From positions 21,417 to 85,416 of the forward strand of contig JAJTCN010000008.1 in the NCBI GenBank assembly GCA_021323335.1: 64,000 bases of DNA, in the 5' to 3' direction. Both the position numbers and the translations under genes were made by a program. The notes under the pieces were generated by a model, which saw nothing but the letters and a program-made list of their open reading frames with translations, was not told the DNA's origin and searched no databases. Below are positions 1 through 6,732 of the stretch, one piece after another. Source of the stretch: Ramlibacter sp. (GTDB lineage: Bacteria; Pseudomonadota; Gammaproteobacteria; Burkholderiales; Burkholderiaceae_C). Each line of letters begins with the position of its first letter. Within the stretch, counting starts at the first letter, position 1.

Positions 1-1080
1 CACGCTGTATTCGCCGCCGGACGGCAGCAGGTCCTTGCCGTGCAGTTTCGTCTGGATGTCCCGCCGGCGCAGCAGGGTGGCGATTTCCTGCTCGATGTAT
101 TCGGGCTGGCCTTCTTCCACCACCAGCACCGCGCGCCGGCCGACGCAGAATTCCGCCACCTGCTCGGGCACCAGGGGGTAGGTGACGTTCAGGCAGAGGA
201 TCGGGATCTCGGTTTCGCCGAACGCATCGGCCAGCCCCAGCTGCTGCAGGCTGCGGATGAGCGCGTTGTACAGGCCGCCCTGCACGATGATGCCCAGGTC
301 CTTTTGCGGGCCGTCGAACAGCTCGTTGAGCTTCTGCTCCAGGATGTACTTGCGCGCGGCGGGGATGCGCTGTTCGGTCTTCAGCTTTTCCTGGCGGAAG
401 GTGACCGGCGGGTGCGCCAGCTTCATGTAGTCGAAGGCGGCGGGGTTCTCCATCAGGTTGCGGGTGGAGATCAGCGGCTTGACGTTGTCCTTGGTCTGGA
501 AGCTGCCGCGCACGTGGCAGGCGCGGATGCGCAGCTCCAGGATGGCGGGCATGTTGGAAGTCTCGGACAGGCGGAAGCCTTCCTCCACCATGCGCGCCAT
601 CACCGCCAGGTCCGGCCGCGGGTCGAGCAGGCACATGCTGGACTTCAGGGCGTAGGCGTGGGTGCGTTCCTGGATGACGGAGGCGCCTTCGCCGTAGTCC
701 TCGCCCACCACGATGAGCGCCCCGCCCATCACGCCGGGCGAGCTGAGGTTGGACAGCGCGTCGGAGGCGACGTTGGTGCCGACGATCGACTTCCAGGTGA
801 CCGCGCCGCGCAGAGGGTAGTGGATGGAAGCGCCCAGCATCGCGGCAGCGGACGCCTCGTTGGAGCAGGCTTCGACGTGCACGCCCAGCTCATCCATGTA
901 ACCCTTGGCCTGCACCATCACGTCCAGCAGGTGCGACACCGGCGCACCCTGGTAGCCGCCGATGTAGGCCACGCCGGATTGCAGCAGCGCCTTGGTGATG
1001 GCGAGGATGCCCTCCCCGTGGAACGTATCGCCCGCGCCCAGGCGCAGCGACTCGATTTCCTTGCCGAACGAAACTTCCAA
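1..1080 (-). CDS. Indolepyruvate ferredoxin oxidoreductase alpha subunit-like (IorA-type), N-terminal part
   Basis: The gene enters from the left edge and only its first 360 codons are present. My translation of the complementary strand gives an unbroken frame with an N-terminal GAGDTFHGEGILAITKALL stretch, then GGYQGAPVSHLLDVM and NEASAAAMLGAS, which are typical of the pyrimidine-binding domain of thiamine-diphosphate 2-oxoacid:ferredoxin oxidoreductases of the IorA type. The family oxidatively decarboxylates aryl-pyruvates to acyl-CoA; the TPP-binding and ferredoxin-like C-terminal parts would lie outside. The chosen start is a TTG at 1078-1080 preceded six bases upstream by GGGAGA, a good ribosome-binding site; no better ATG is in frame nearby. 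It is divergent from the sorbosone-dehydrogenase-like gene. The exact substrate cannot be told from this half. Confidence 0.82.
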   Translation of the reverse strand, partial: MEVSFGKEIESLRLGAGDTFHGEGILAITKALLQSGVAYIGGYQGAPVSHLLDVMVQAKGYMDELGVHVEACSNEASAAAMLGASIHYPLRGAVTWKSIVGTNVASDALSNLSSPGVMGGALIVVGEDYGEGASVIQERTHAYALKSSMCLLDPRPDLAVMARMVEEGFRLSETSNMPAILELRIRACHVRGSFQTKDNVKPLISTRNLMENPAAFDYMKLAHPPVTFRQEKLKTEQRIPAARKYILEQKLNELFDGPQKDLGIIVQGGLYNALIRSLQQLGLADAFGETEIPILCLNVTYPLVPEQVAEFCVGRRAVLVVEEGQPEYIEQEIATLLRRRDIQTKLHGKDLLPSGGEYSV

Positions 1081-1276
1081 TCTGTTGTCTCCCGCAGAAC
1101 CGCGCAGTGTCCCGGATTGGCGATCATCGCTCAATCCCATGAGCCGACTAAGCGGTATGCATTGGAAGCATGATTAGGAATCTTGCCTAGGCCGGGCCGA
1201 TCCCCCCATTTGCCCTGTTGCCCCGCTGCTGGGTTGCGACCAGAATCGGCCCTCCCAGAACCCCCAGGAGACAGAC

Positions 1277-2482
1277 ATGAAGCAGTTCCGCGCGCTCGTC
1301 GTGCTTGCGACGCTTTGCTGTACCGGCCTCGTCGCGGTGGCACAGACCCCGCCTCCGGCCGAAGAGCCCGGGTGGGCCAAGGGACGACCCAAGGCCAACA
1401 GCGAAGCCATGCGGATGGCGCCGGTGCCTGCGTTTCCGATCCCGACCGCGGCCGACAAGCTGCCGACCTCGAAGTTCAAGCTGCCGCCCGGCTTCAAGGT
1501 GGAGACCTGGGCGTCGGGCATCCTGGACGCGCGCGGCCTGCGCCAGGGTCCCGGCGGCAACATCTTCGTCAGCTCGCTGTTCGTGGCCAACAAGGTCTAC
1601 GCGGTGCCGGAGCGGGGCGAGCGCAAGGCCAAGGTGATCATCGACAAGATGCCGCTGGCCACCGGCATCGAATACCACAAGGGCAGCCTGTACCTGGCGA
1701 CGAACACCAAGATCATGCGCTGGGACAACGTCGACGAGGCCAAGCTGGACAACCTCGGCGAGCCCAAGGTGATCTACGACAAGCTGCCGGGCGGAACGGA
1801 CCACAGCTGGAAGTACCTGCGCATCCGCGGCGACAAGCTGTACTTCGCCATCGGCGCGCCGTGCAACATCTGCGACCCGGGCGAGTACGCCAAGATCTAC
1901 CGCATGAACCTGGACGGCACGGGCATGGAGACCATCGCCTCGGGCGTGCGCAATACGGTGGGCTTCGACTTCGACCCGAAGACCGGCCACCTCTGGTTCA
2001 CCGACAACGGGCGCGACTGGTTCAGCGAGGAACTGCCGAACGACGAACTCAACCACGTGACGGCGCCGGGCAAGCAGCATTTCGGCTATCCGTACTGCCA
2101 CCAGGGCAACCTGCCGGACACCGAGTTCGGCTGGGGCAAGTCGTGCGACGACTACGTCAAGCCGGCCGCGCTGCTCGGCCCGCACGCGGGCTCCCTGGGC
2201 ATGATGTTCTACACCGGCAACATGTTCCCGAAGAAGTACCACGGCGCGATGTTCATCGCCCGCCACGGCCCGTGGAACCGTACCAAGAAGTACGCCGACG
2301 TCTCGGTGGCCTGGCCTGACGGCAAGGGCGGCGCGCGCGTCGAGCGCTTCATGACCGGCTTCGTCGAGAACAACCAGTACCTCGGCCGCCCGGTGGACTT
2401 CCTGATGCTGCGGGACGGCTCGCTGCTGGTCAGCGACGACCACGCGGGCGCCATCTACCGCATCAGCTACGGGCGCAAATGA
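1277..2482 (+). CDS. L-sorbosone dehydrogenase-like (PQQ-type beta-propeller) periplasmic protein
   Basis: A 401-residue protein with a clear Sec signal peptide (about residues 1-23, ending AVAQ) followed by a six-bladed-propeller sugar/sorbosone dehydrogenase body: LPPGFKVETWASG, an ARGLRQGPGGNIFVSS blade, FDFDPKTGHLWFTDNGRD and a C-terminal LLVSDDHAGAIYRISY. Members oxidise aldoses or sorbosone in the periplasm using PQQ, although many homologues are of unknown substrate. An SD-like AGGAG lies just before the ATG. Its stop overlaps the start of the next gene, a diheme cytochrome c, by four bases, so the two are translationally coupled and the cytochrome is the likely electron acceptor. No PQQ synthesis genes are visible here. 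The substrate is not identified. Confidence 0.85.
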   Translation: MKQFRALVVLATLCCTGLVAVAQTPPPAEEPGWAKGRPKANSEAMRMAPVPAFPIPTAADKLPTSKFKLPPGFKVETWASGILDARGLRQGPGGNIFVSSLFVANKVYAVPERGERKAKVIIDKMPLATGIEYHKGSLYLATNTKIMRWDNVDEAKLDNLGEPKVIYDKLPGGTDHSWKYLRIRGDKLYFAIGAPCNICDPGEYAKIYRMNLDGTGMETIASGVRNTVGFDFDPKTGHLWFTDNGRDWFSEELPNDELNHVTAPGKQHFGYPYCHQGNLPDTEFGWGKSCDDYVKPAALLGPHAGSLGMMFYTGNMFPKKYHGAMFIARHGPWNRTKKYADVSVAWPDGKGGARVERFMTGFVENNQYLGRPVDFLMLRDGSLLVSDDHAGAIYRISYGRK

Positions 2483-3147
2483 GGCGAAGCGCTGCTGGCT
2501 TGCTGTCCGCCGCGGCAGCGCTTGTGTTGATGGTCGCCACGCCGGGCGCCGAGGGGCAGCAGAAGCCCCCCGCCACCCGGCCCGCGGCGAGCGGAAGCAA
2601 ACCCGCCGCGGCGCCCGCGGCGGCTTCGTACGCGCAGCGTTTCGCGACGCTGTGCGCGTCTTGCCACGGCGCCAACGGGCGCTCCGTCCTGCCGCTCACG
2701 CCCGTGCTGGCCGGCCAGCCTTCGCTGTACGCCATCACCCAGCTGTTCCTGTTCCGCGAGGGCCGGCGCAGCGACCCGGCCATGACGGCCGTGGCCAAGA
2801 CCATGACCGACGACGACATGCGGGGCTTTTCCGACTACATCGGCACGCTGCCGCCGGTGCCCGCCCCGGCACCCGACACGCCGCCGGACCCGGCCCGCAT
2901 GGCCAAGGGTCGGGCGCTGGCGGATCAGTACAAGTGCCTGTTCTGCCACGGCGCGGACCTCGGCGGCGGGCAGCAGGTGCCGCGCATCGCCGGCCAGCAC
3001 GAGGAGTACCTGCGCGAGAGCCTGCGCGGCTTCCACGCCGGCACGCGTCCCGGCTATACCCAGGCCATGACGGCGGCCGTCAGCGGCATCCCGCTGGCGG
3101 ACCTGGACGCCCTGGCCTGGTTCGCGGCGCGCTTCGGCGGGAAGTAG
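2479..3147 (+). CDS. Diheme cytochrome c (c4/c553-like), periplasmic
   Basis: A 222-residue protein with a hydrophobic N-terminal export signal (residues about 5-26), an Ala/Pro-rich linker to about residue 50, and two heme-attachment motifs, CASCH at residues 59-63 and CLFCH at 153-157. The two-domain layout with each domain near 90 residues matches cytochrome c4-like electron carriers. The ATG lies inside the stop of the preceding sorbosone-dehydrogenase-like gene (ATGA overlap), which points to a shared redox role: passing electrons from the dehydrogenase to the respiratory chain. The methionine that would be the sixth ligand of the second heme is probably in the HAGTRPGYTQAMT segment, by family analogy. 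Confidence 0.88.
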   Translation: MRRSAAGLLSAAAALVLMVATPGAEGQQKPPATRPAASGSKPAAAPAAASYAQRFATLCASCHGANGRSVLPLTPVLAGQPSLYAITQLFLFREGRRSDPAMTAVAKTMTDDDMRGFSDYIGTLPPVPAPAPDTPPDPARMAKGRALADQYKCLFCHGADLGGGQQVPRIAGQHEEYLRESLRGFHAGTRPGYTQAMTAAVSGIPLADLDALAWFAARFGGK

Positions 3148-3154
3148 CGCAACG

Positions 3155-3160
3155 CATAAT
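3155..3160 (+). promoter_or_regulatory. Putative -10 element CATAAT of the LysR gene
   Basis: CATAAT matches the sigma-70 -10 consensus at five of six positions and lies 22 bases before the LysR start codon. No convincing -35 box is present. The same hexamer class recurs before several other genes in this window. Confidence 0.35.
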
Positions 3161-3182
3161 CGGCCGGACCTTCATCCAGCCG

Positions 3183-4076
3183 ATGCATCTCAAGGACATC
3201 GACCTCAACCTGCTGCGGCTGTTCGACGCGGTCTATCGCACGCGCAACGTCAGCCGCGCGGCGGAACTGCTGGACCTGACGCAGCCCGCCGCCAGCCAGG
3301 GCCTGAGCCGGCTGCGCGCGCTGATCCACGATCCGCTGTTCATGCGCAGCGCCGGCGGCGTGCAGCCCACCCCCAAGGCGCAGCGGCTGGCGGAGCCGGT
3401 GCGGCAGGCGCTCGCCATGCTGGAGCAGGCGCTCGGCGAAACGGCCGGTTTCGTGCCGCTGCAGTCGAGCCGCACCTTCCACATCCACATGAGCGACATC
3501 GGCGAGGGCCGCTTCCTGCCGGAACTGATGGTGGCGCTGCGCAAGCGCGCCCCGGGAGTGCGCATCGAAACGCGGCCCCTGCCGCGCGACAGCGTGGGCG
3601 AGGCGCTGGATGCCGGCCGCATCGACTTCGCCTTCGGTTTCCTGCCGGGGCTGAAGGACACGCAGCAGGTGCGCCTGATCGGGGACCGCTACGTGGTGCT
3701 GCTGCGCGACAAGCACCCGTTCGCGCGCAAGCGGCTGGCCGGCAAGGCGCTGCTGGCGGCGCTGCGCGAGCTGGAGTTCGTGGCGGTGCGTTCGCACGCG
3801 GACACCTTGCGCATCGTGCAGCAGATGCAGCTGCAGGAGCGCCTGCGGCTGGTGACGGAGCACTTCCTGGTGCTGCCGGAGATCGTGAAGGCGACCGACC
3901 TCGCGGCGATCCTGCCGCGCAACATCGCGCGCGGCTTCGGCGGCGGCTACGCGGTGGTGGAACCGGCGTTTCCGCAGCGCGACTTCGCGGTGTCGCTGCA
4001 CTGGAGCCGGCGCTTCGAGGCCGACCCGGCCAGCCGCTGGCTGCGCGAATTGATCGTGGAGCTGTTCAGGGAATGA
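3183..4076 (+). CDS. LysR-family transcriptional regulator
   Basis: A 297-residue regulator starting at the ATG before HLKDIDLNLLRLFDAVYRT. The winged helix-turn-helix occupies about residues 5-65 (RNVSRAAELLDLTQPAASQGLSRLR, then DPLFMRS) and is followed by the usual periplasmic-binding-like effector domain to the C-terminus. The N-terminal signature resembles the NodD/LinR/SyrM subgroup that often controls catabolic genes. The open frame extends upstream through the cytochrome gene, but only this start gives the conserved N-terminus and normal length. It lies 35 bases after the cytochrome c gene in the same direction, so it could regulate the dehydrogenase/cytochrome pair or a divergent target; the effector is unknown. 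Confidence 0.9.
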   Translation: MHLKDIDLNLLRLFDAVYRTRNVSRAAELLDLTQPAASQGLSRLRALIHDPLFMRSAGGVQPTPKAQRLAEPVRQALAMLEQALGETAGFVPLQSSRTFHIHMSDIGEGRFLPELMVALRKRAPGVRIETRPLPRDSVGEALDAGRIDFAFGFLPGLKDTQQVRLIGDRYVVLLRDKHPFARKRLAGKALLAALRELEFVAVRSHADTLRIVQQMQLQERLRLVTEHFLVLPEIVKATDLAAILPRNIARGFGGGYAVVEPAFPQRDFAVSLHWSRRFEADPASRWLRELIVELFRE

Positions 4077-4374
4077 GGGGCACGGCGTGGGTGCGCTTGC
4101 GCCGCTCGGTGCGCCATTGGCGGTAGGCGCACATCGCGTCGGGGCCGAGCTTCATCTGGACTGCCGCGCCCAGGCCGAGCTGCTGGTCGAAGGCCGGGGG
4201 CGTGGCGCCATCCCAGCCGAGCATCGCGAGGGCCAGCTCGATGGCTGCCACCTTTTCATCGTCGCCGGCGGGCGTGGCCGCGTCCGGCTGGGCCAGGCGC
4301 CTCTGCAGTTCCAGCAGGAGGCGGTGGAGGAAATCCAGTTCCGTGCGCGCGAGATCGACCTTGGGTGCTTCCAT
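4066..4374 (-). CDS. Conserved-looking hypothetical protein, 102 aa
   Basis: A small, charged, mostly helical protein without signal peptide or membrane segment. I do not recognise a family. The N-terminal half (TELDFLHRLLLELQRRLAQ) looks like an amphipathic helix, and the middle carries AAIELALAMLGWDG. It is convergent with the LysR gene and overlaps its last 11 bases. The frame has strong third-position G/C use typical of real genes here, and the opposite-strand frame looks like a shadow. Immediately upstream of the ATG is a six-base-pair perfect hairpin (CCGCCA-GTGT-TGGCGG, 4376-4391), which may be an operator or chance. Confidence 0.5.
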   Translation of the reverse strand: MEAPKVDLARTELDFLHRLLLELQRRLAQPDAATPAGDDEKVAAIELALAMLGWDGATPPAFDQQLGLGAAVQMKLGPDAMCAYRQWRTERRKRTHAVPLIP

Positions 4375-4460
4375 GCCGCCAGTGTTGGCGGTGGCGTCGG
4401 CGGGTCTTGTCGGAGGGAAGCGGGTTGCCGCTTAGGACGAGCGCGTCGGCCGGCGCAGGT

Positions 4461-4907
4461 TCAACGCTCCTGCAGCTTGGCCAGGCGGGCGGCGGCTTCG
4501 CGCTTGCCGATGCCGCGGACGGCCGCGATGGCTTCGAGCTGGCGGGCGCGCGGGCGGGATTCGCCGTGCTCCCACTTGTAGACGGACTGGCCGGAAACAC
4601 CGAGCAGGGTGGCGAAGTCCGCCGCGGAAAGGCCGAGCTTGCGCCGCTGCGCGGCCAGCCGCGTCGCGCTGAACCGGCGCGCGGTGCCCTCGTCGTCGGA
4701 CTCGGCGGCGGCGGCGGGCGCACTGCGTCCGGCCGACTTGCCGACCCGCTTGAGCTGCCGCTCGAGCTCGTCGATGCGCTTGCGCAGGGCCGCGATATGG
4801 CTGCGGTACTGGGCCGACGACTTGCGGATTTCCTCGGTCTGGCTGCGCACTTCCTTGCGCGCGATGCGGGCGATCTCCGTTTTCAGGACGGCTGCGATGT
4901 TGGGCAT
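4461..4907 (-). CDS. Small XRE-type helix-turn-helix DNA-binding protein
   Basis: A 148-residue protein if started at MPNIAAVLKTEIARIARKE; the longer frame to 4982 adds a low-complexity Arg/Ala stretch with no conserved look, so the shorter start is preferred although its ribosome-binding site is weak. Residues about 20-60 form a coiled coil (RKSSAQYRSHIAALRKRIDELERQL). Residues about 88-135 form an XRE helix-turn-helix (LSAADFATLLGVSGQSVYKWE, then GESRPRARQLEAIAAVRGIGKREA). Such proteins are usually cytoplasmic repressors; the coiled coil suggests dimerisation. It stands alone between two unrelated genes and no target is evident. Confidence 0.78.
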   Translation of the reverse strand: MPNIAAVLKTEIARIARKEVRSQTEEIRKSSAQYRSHIAALRKRIDELERQLKRVGKSAGRSAPAAAAESDDEGTARRFSATRLAAQRRKLGLSAADFATLLGVSGQSVYKWEHGESRPRARQLEAIAAVRGIGKREAAARLAKLQER

Positions 4908-5007
4908 GTGGCGATGGTGAAACCGGCGGCGCGCTCTTGCGGCTGGGCCTGCTGGTCGACTGCTCCCCTGTCCGGCCATCATAGCCGGGCCCGGCCGCAG
5001 TGCTCAC

Positions 5008-5016
5008 TGACACAAT
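5008..5016 (+). promoter_or_regulatory. Extended -10 promoter (TGA CACAAT) of the hydrolase gene, probable leaderless start
   Basis: TG-A followed by CACAAT makes an extended -10 box. It ends only six bases before the ATG at 5023, and no Shine-Dalgarno sequence is present, so the predicted transcript start coincides with the start codon. The same spacing occurs before the gene at 55271. Confidence 0.45.
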
Positions 5017-5022
5017 CCGCCC

Positions 5023-6162
5023 ATGCCCGACCTCCAACTTGCCGCCATCGACGTCAAGCCCGGCGCCGCCTTGGAAAGCCAGTCGGGGCTGCAGATGCTG
5101 CGGCCGCGCATCTACGGCGCCTGGATGCAGCCGGCCGGGCCGAAGCGCGTCGCCGCCATCGTGATGCACCCCACCAGCAACTTCATGGGGCACTACCTCA
5201 TCGCGCCCCTGGCTGCGCGGGGCGTCGCCTGCATGGGGCTGAATTCGCGCTACGCCGGCAACGACACGCTGCTGCTGATGGAGCGCGTGATCCAGGACCT
5301 CGGCGCCGGGGTGCAGTACCTGCGCGCGCAGGGTTACGACAAGGTGGTGCTGGTCGGCAATTCCGGCGGCGCGGCGCTGGTGTCCTTCTACCAGGCACAG
5401 GCCGAGCACCTGACCATCGAGCACCTGCCGGATGGCGATGCCGCGGGGCTGTCGCCGCAAGACCTGCCACCCGTGCAAGGCCTGGCACTCTGCGCCGCGC
5501 ACGAGGGCCGATCGACCCTCATGCGCAACTGGATCGACCCGTCGCTCACGGACGAGCGGGACGCGCTTTCGTGCGACCCTGCGCTCGACATGTACGACGC
5601 GCGCCATCGGCCGCCCTACGGGCACGACTTCCTGGAACGCTTCCGCAGTGCCCAGCAGGCGCGCTACGAGCGCATCGACCAATGGGTGGGCGAGCGGCTG
5701 CGCCTGCTGCGCAACCAGGCGGCGGCGGGCAGCGCGCGGGACGAGGTGTTCGTCGTCTACCGCACGCATGCGGATCCGCGCTTCCTGGACTTGTCGCTCG
5801 ACGCGAACGACCGCCAGGTCGGCAGCGTCTGGGGCAGCGGCGCCGCCGGCGCCCGCGCGGTGAACTACGCCGCCAGCCAGATGGGCCGCGTCACGTCGCT
5901 CACTGCATGGCTGTCGCAATGGTCGCCGCGCAGCCGCGCCGACGGCCCGGCCAACCTGGCGCGCACCTCGGTGCCGGCGCTCCTGTGCACCTATACCGGC
6001 GACCAGTCCACCTTCCCGAGCACGCGCGCGGCGTGGCTCGCCGCCGGGGGCGATCGCATCCGCAACATCGACATCGCGGGCGGCAACCACTATCTCGCCG
6101 GCCAGCCGAAGCTGGTCGAGGAAGTCGCGGATGCGATGGCCGAGTTCATGATGAAAGTGTGA
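5023..6162 (+). CDS. Alpha/beta-hydrolase fold protein
   Basis: A 379-residue cytoplasmic protein with no signal peptide. The core carries AAIVMHPTSNFMGHYLIAPLA, LNSRYAGNDTLLLMERV and the nucleophile elbow VLVGNSGGAALVSFY, where the serine of GNSGG is the presumed catalytic residue. A C-terminal ALLCTYTGDQSTFPS segment and GGNHYLAGQPKLVEEV would supply the acid and histidine. The long insertion between about residues 140 and 300 is unlike small esterases and likely forms a lid. The substrate is not predictable; homologues in Comamonadaceae are annotated simply as alpha/beta hydrolases. It has no Shine-Dalgarno site and appears to be expressed from a promoter abutting the ATG. Confidence 0.82.
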   Translation: MPDLQLAAIDVKPGAALESQSGLQMLRPRIYGAWMQPAGPKRVAAIVMHPTSNFMGHYLIAPLAARGVACMGLNSRYAGNDTLLLMERVIQDLGAGVQYLRAQGYDKVVLVGNSGGAALVSFYQAQAEHLTIEHLPDGDAAGLSPQDLPPVQGLALCAAHEGRSTLMRNWIDPSLTDERDALSCDPALDMYDARHRPPYGHDFLERFRSAQQARYERIDQWVGERLRLLRNQAAAGSARDEVFVVYRTHADPRFLDLSLDANDRQVGSVWGSGAAGARAVNYAASQMGRVTSLTAWLSQWSPRSRADGPANLARTSVPALLCTYTGDQSTFPSTRAAWLAAGGDRIRNIDIAGGNHYLAGQPKLVEEVADAMAEFMMKV

Positions 6163-6278
6163 CTTCTTGCACGACGAAGGTGGGCGCTTGGGTGAGCGTC
6201 CGACATGCGTGTGCGCGTCGTCCTACAAGGTGGTGCGAGGCCGACTCCTAGCATGCACTCCTTCCTCAAGGAGCTGTC

Positions 6279-6638
6279 ATGGAAACCGCTGCTGCCGTGA
6301 GCGTCAAGGACCGGCCCGGAAAGACCCTCGACAACGTGCGCGCCGTGTTCTGGCATTCCTACCGGCACCTGTTCCCGCCGCATTCGATGGCCGCGCAAAC
6401 GCCCAATGGCAGCGTCGTCATCTCCTGGTCGATCATGGACGACCCGCAGGCGAGGTACCCCTACGCGGCGCCCGTGATGCTGCGCTTCGACGAGTCGCTG
6501 GTGGACACGATGTGGAAGGCGGAACTGCCCCAGCGCATGCGCCTGGCCCGCAAGCACGAGCCGGTGCTGCGCGAAGGACTGCGCGGCTACGACCCGTTCG
6601 CGCGCTTCCCGAACGCCCGCGTGGTGGTCATCGGCTGA
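6279..6638 (+). CDS. Hypothetical protein, 119 aa
   Basis: A soluble protein of unknown family with a good AAGGAG ribosome-binding site a few bases before the ATG. It contains NVRAVFWHSYRHLFPPHSM and VVISWSIMDDPQARYPYAAPVMLRF and ends FARFPNARVVVIG. There is no signal peptide, membrane helix or metal motif beyond scattered histidines. It is a single gene with its own gap on both sides (116 and 94 bases). Codon use is like that of its neighbours, so it is probably real, but its function is unknown. Confidence 0.65.
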   Translation: METAAAVSVKDRPGKTLDNVRAVFWHSYRHLFPPHSMAAQTPNGSVVISWSIMDDPQARYPYAAPVMLRFDESLVDTMWKAELPQRMRLARKHEPVLREGLRGYDPFARFPNARVVVIG

Positions 6639-6671
6639 CGGTCCGCAAGCCCCGCCGTCCGGCGGTGTGTC

Positions 6672-6700
6672 TTGACGGACGAGGGTTGCCACCGTAAATT
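6672..6700 (+). promoter_or_regulatory. Sigma-70 promoter TTGACG-N17-TAAATT
   Basis: TTGACG at 6672-6677, an optimal 17-base spacer, and TAAATT at 6695-6700 make the best sigma-70 promoter seen in the window. It would give a transcript starting near 6707 with a leader of about 26 bases before the fusion gene. The -10 box overlaps the first bases of the palindrome at 6699-6727. Confidence 0.65.
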
Positions 6701-6727
6701 GAACGACTGGTTAAAACAGCCGTTCAA
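6699..6727. promoter_or_regulatory. 29-bp palindromic operator-like site
   Basis: TTGAACG and CGTTCAA form perfect seven-base arms separated by 15 bases, with inner CTG and CAG also symmetric around the centre. The site overlaps the -10 box and transcription start region of the promoter at 6672-6700 and ends five bases before the ATG, an ideal position for a repressor. The size and symmetry resemble TetR-family operators; no TetR gene is adjacent. Confidence 0.6.
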
Positions 6728-6732
6728 ACGCC

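Noticed and set aside
40..1173. A 377-codon plus-strand frame at the left edge
   Set aside because: It is antisense to the IorA-like gene; the sequence is His/Gln/Ala-rich in a way typical of GC-rich shadow frames.
1156..1175. ATGC-N7-GCAT dyad between the IorA-like and sorbosone-dehydrogenase genes
   Set aside because: Only four-base arms; no partner site or adjacent regulator, so it may be chance.
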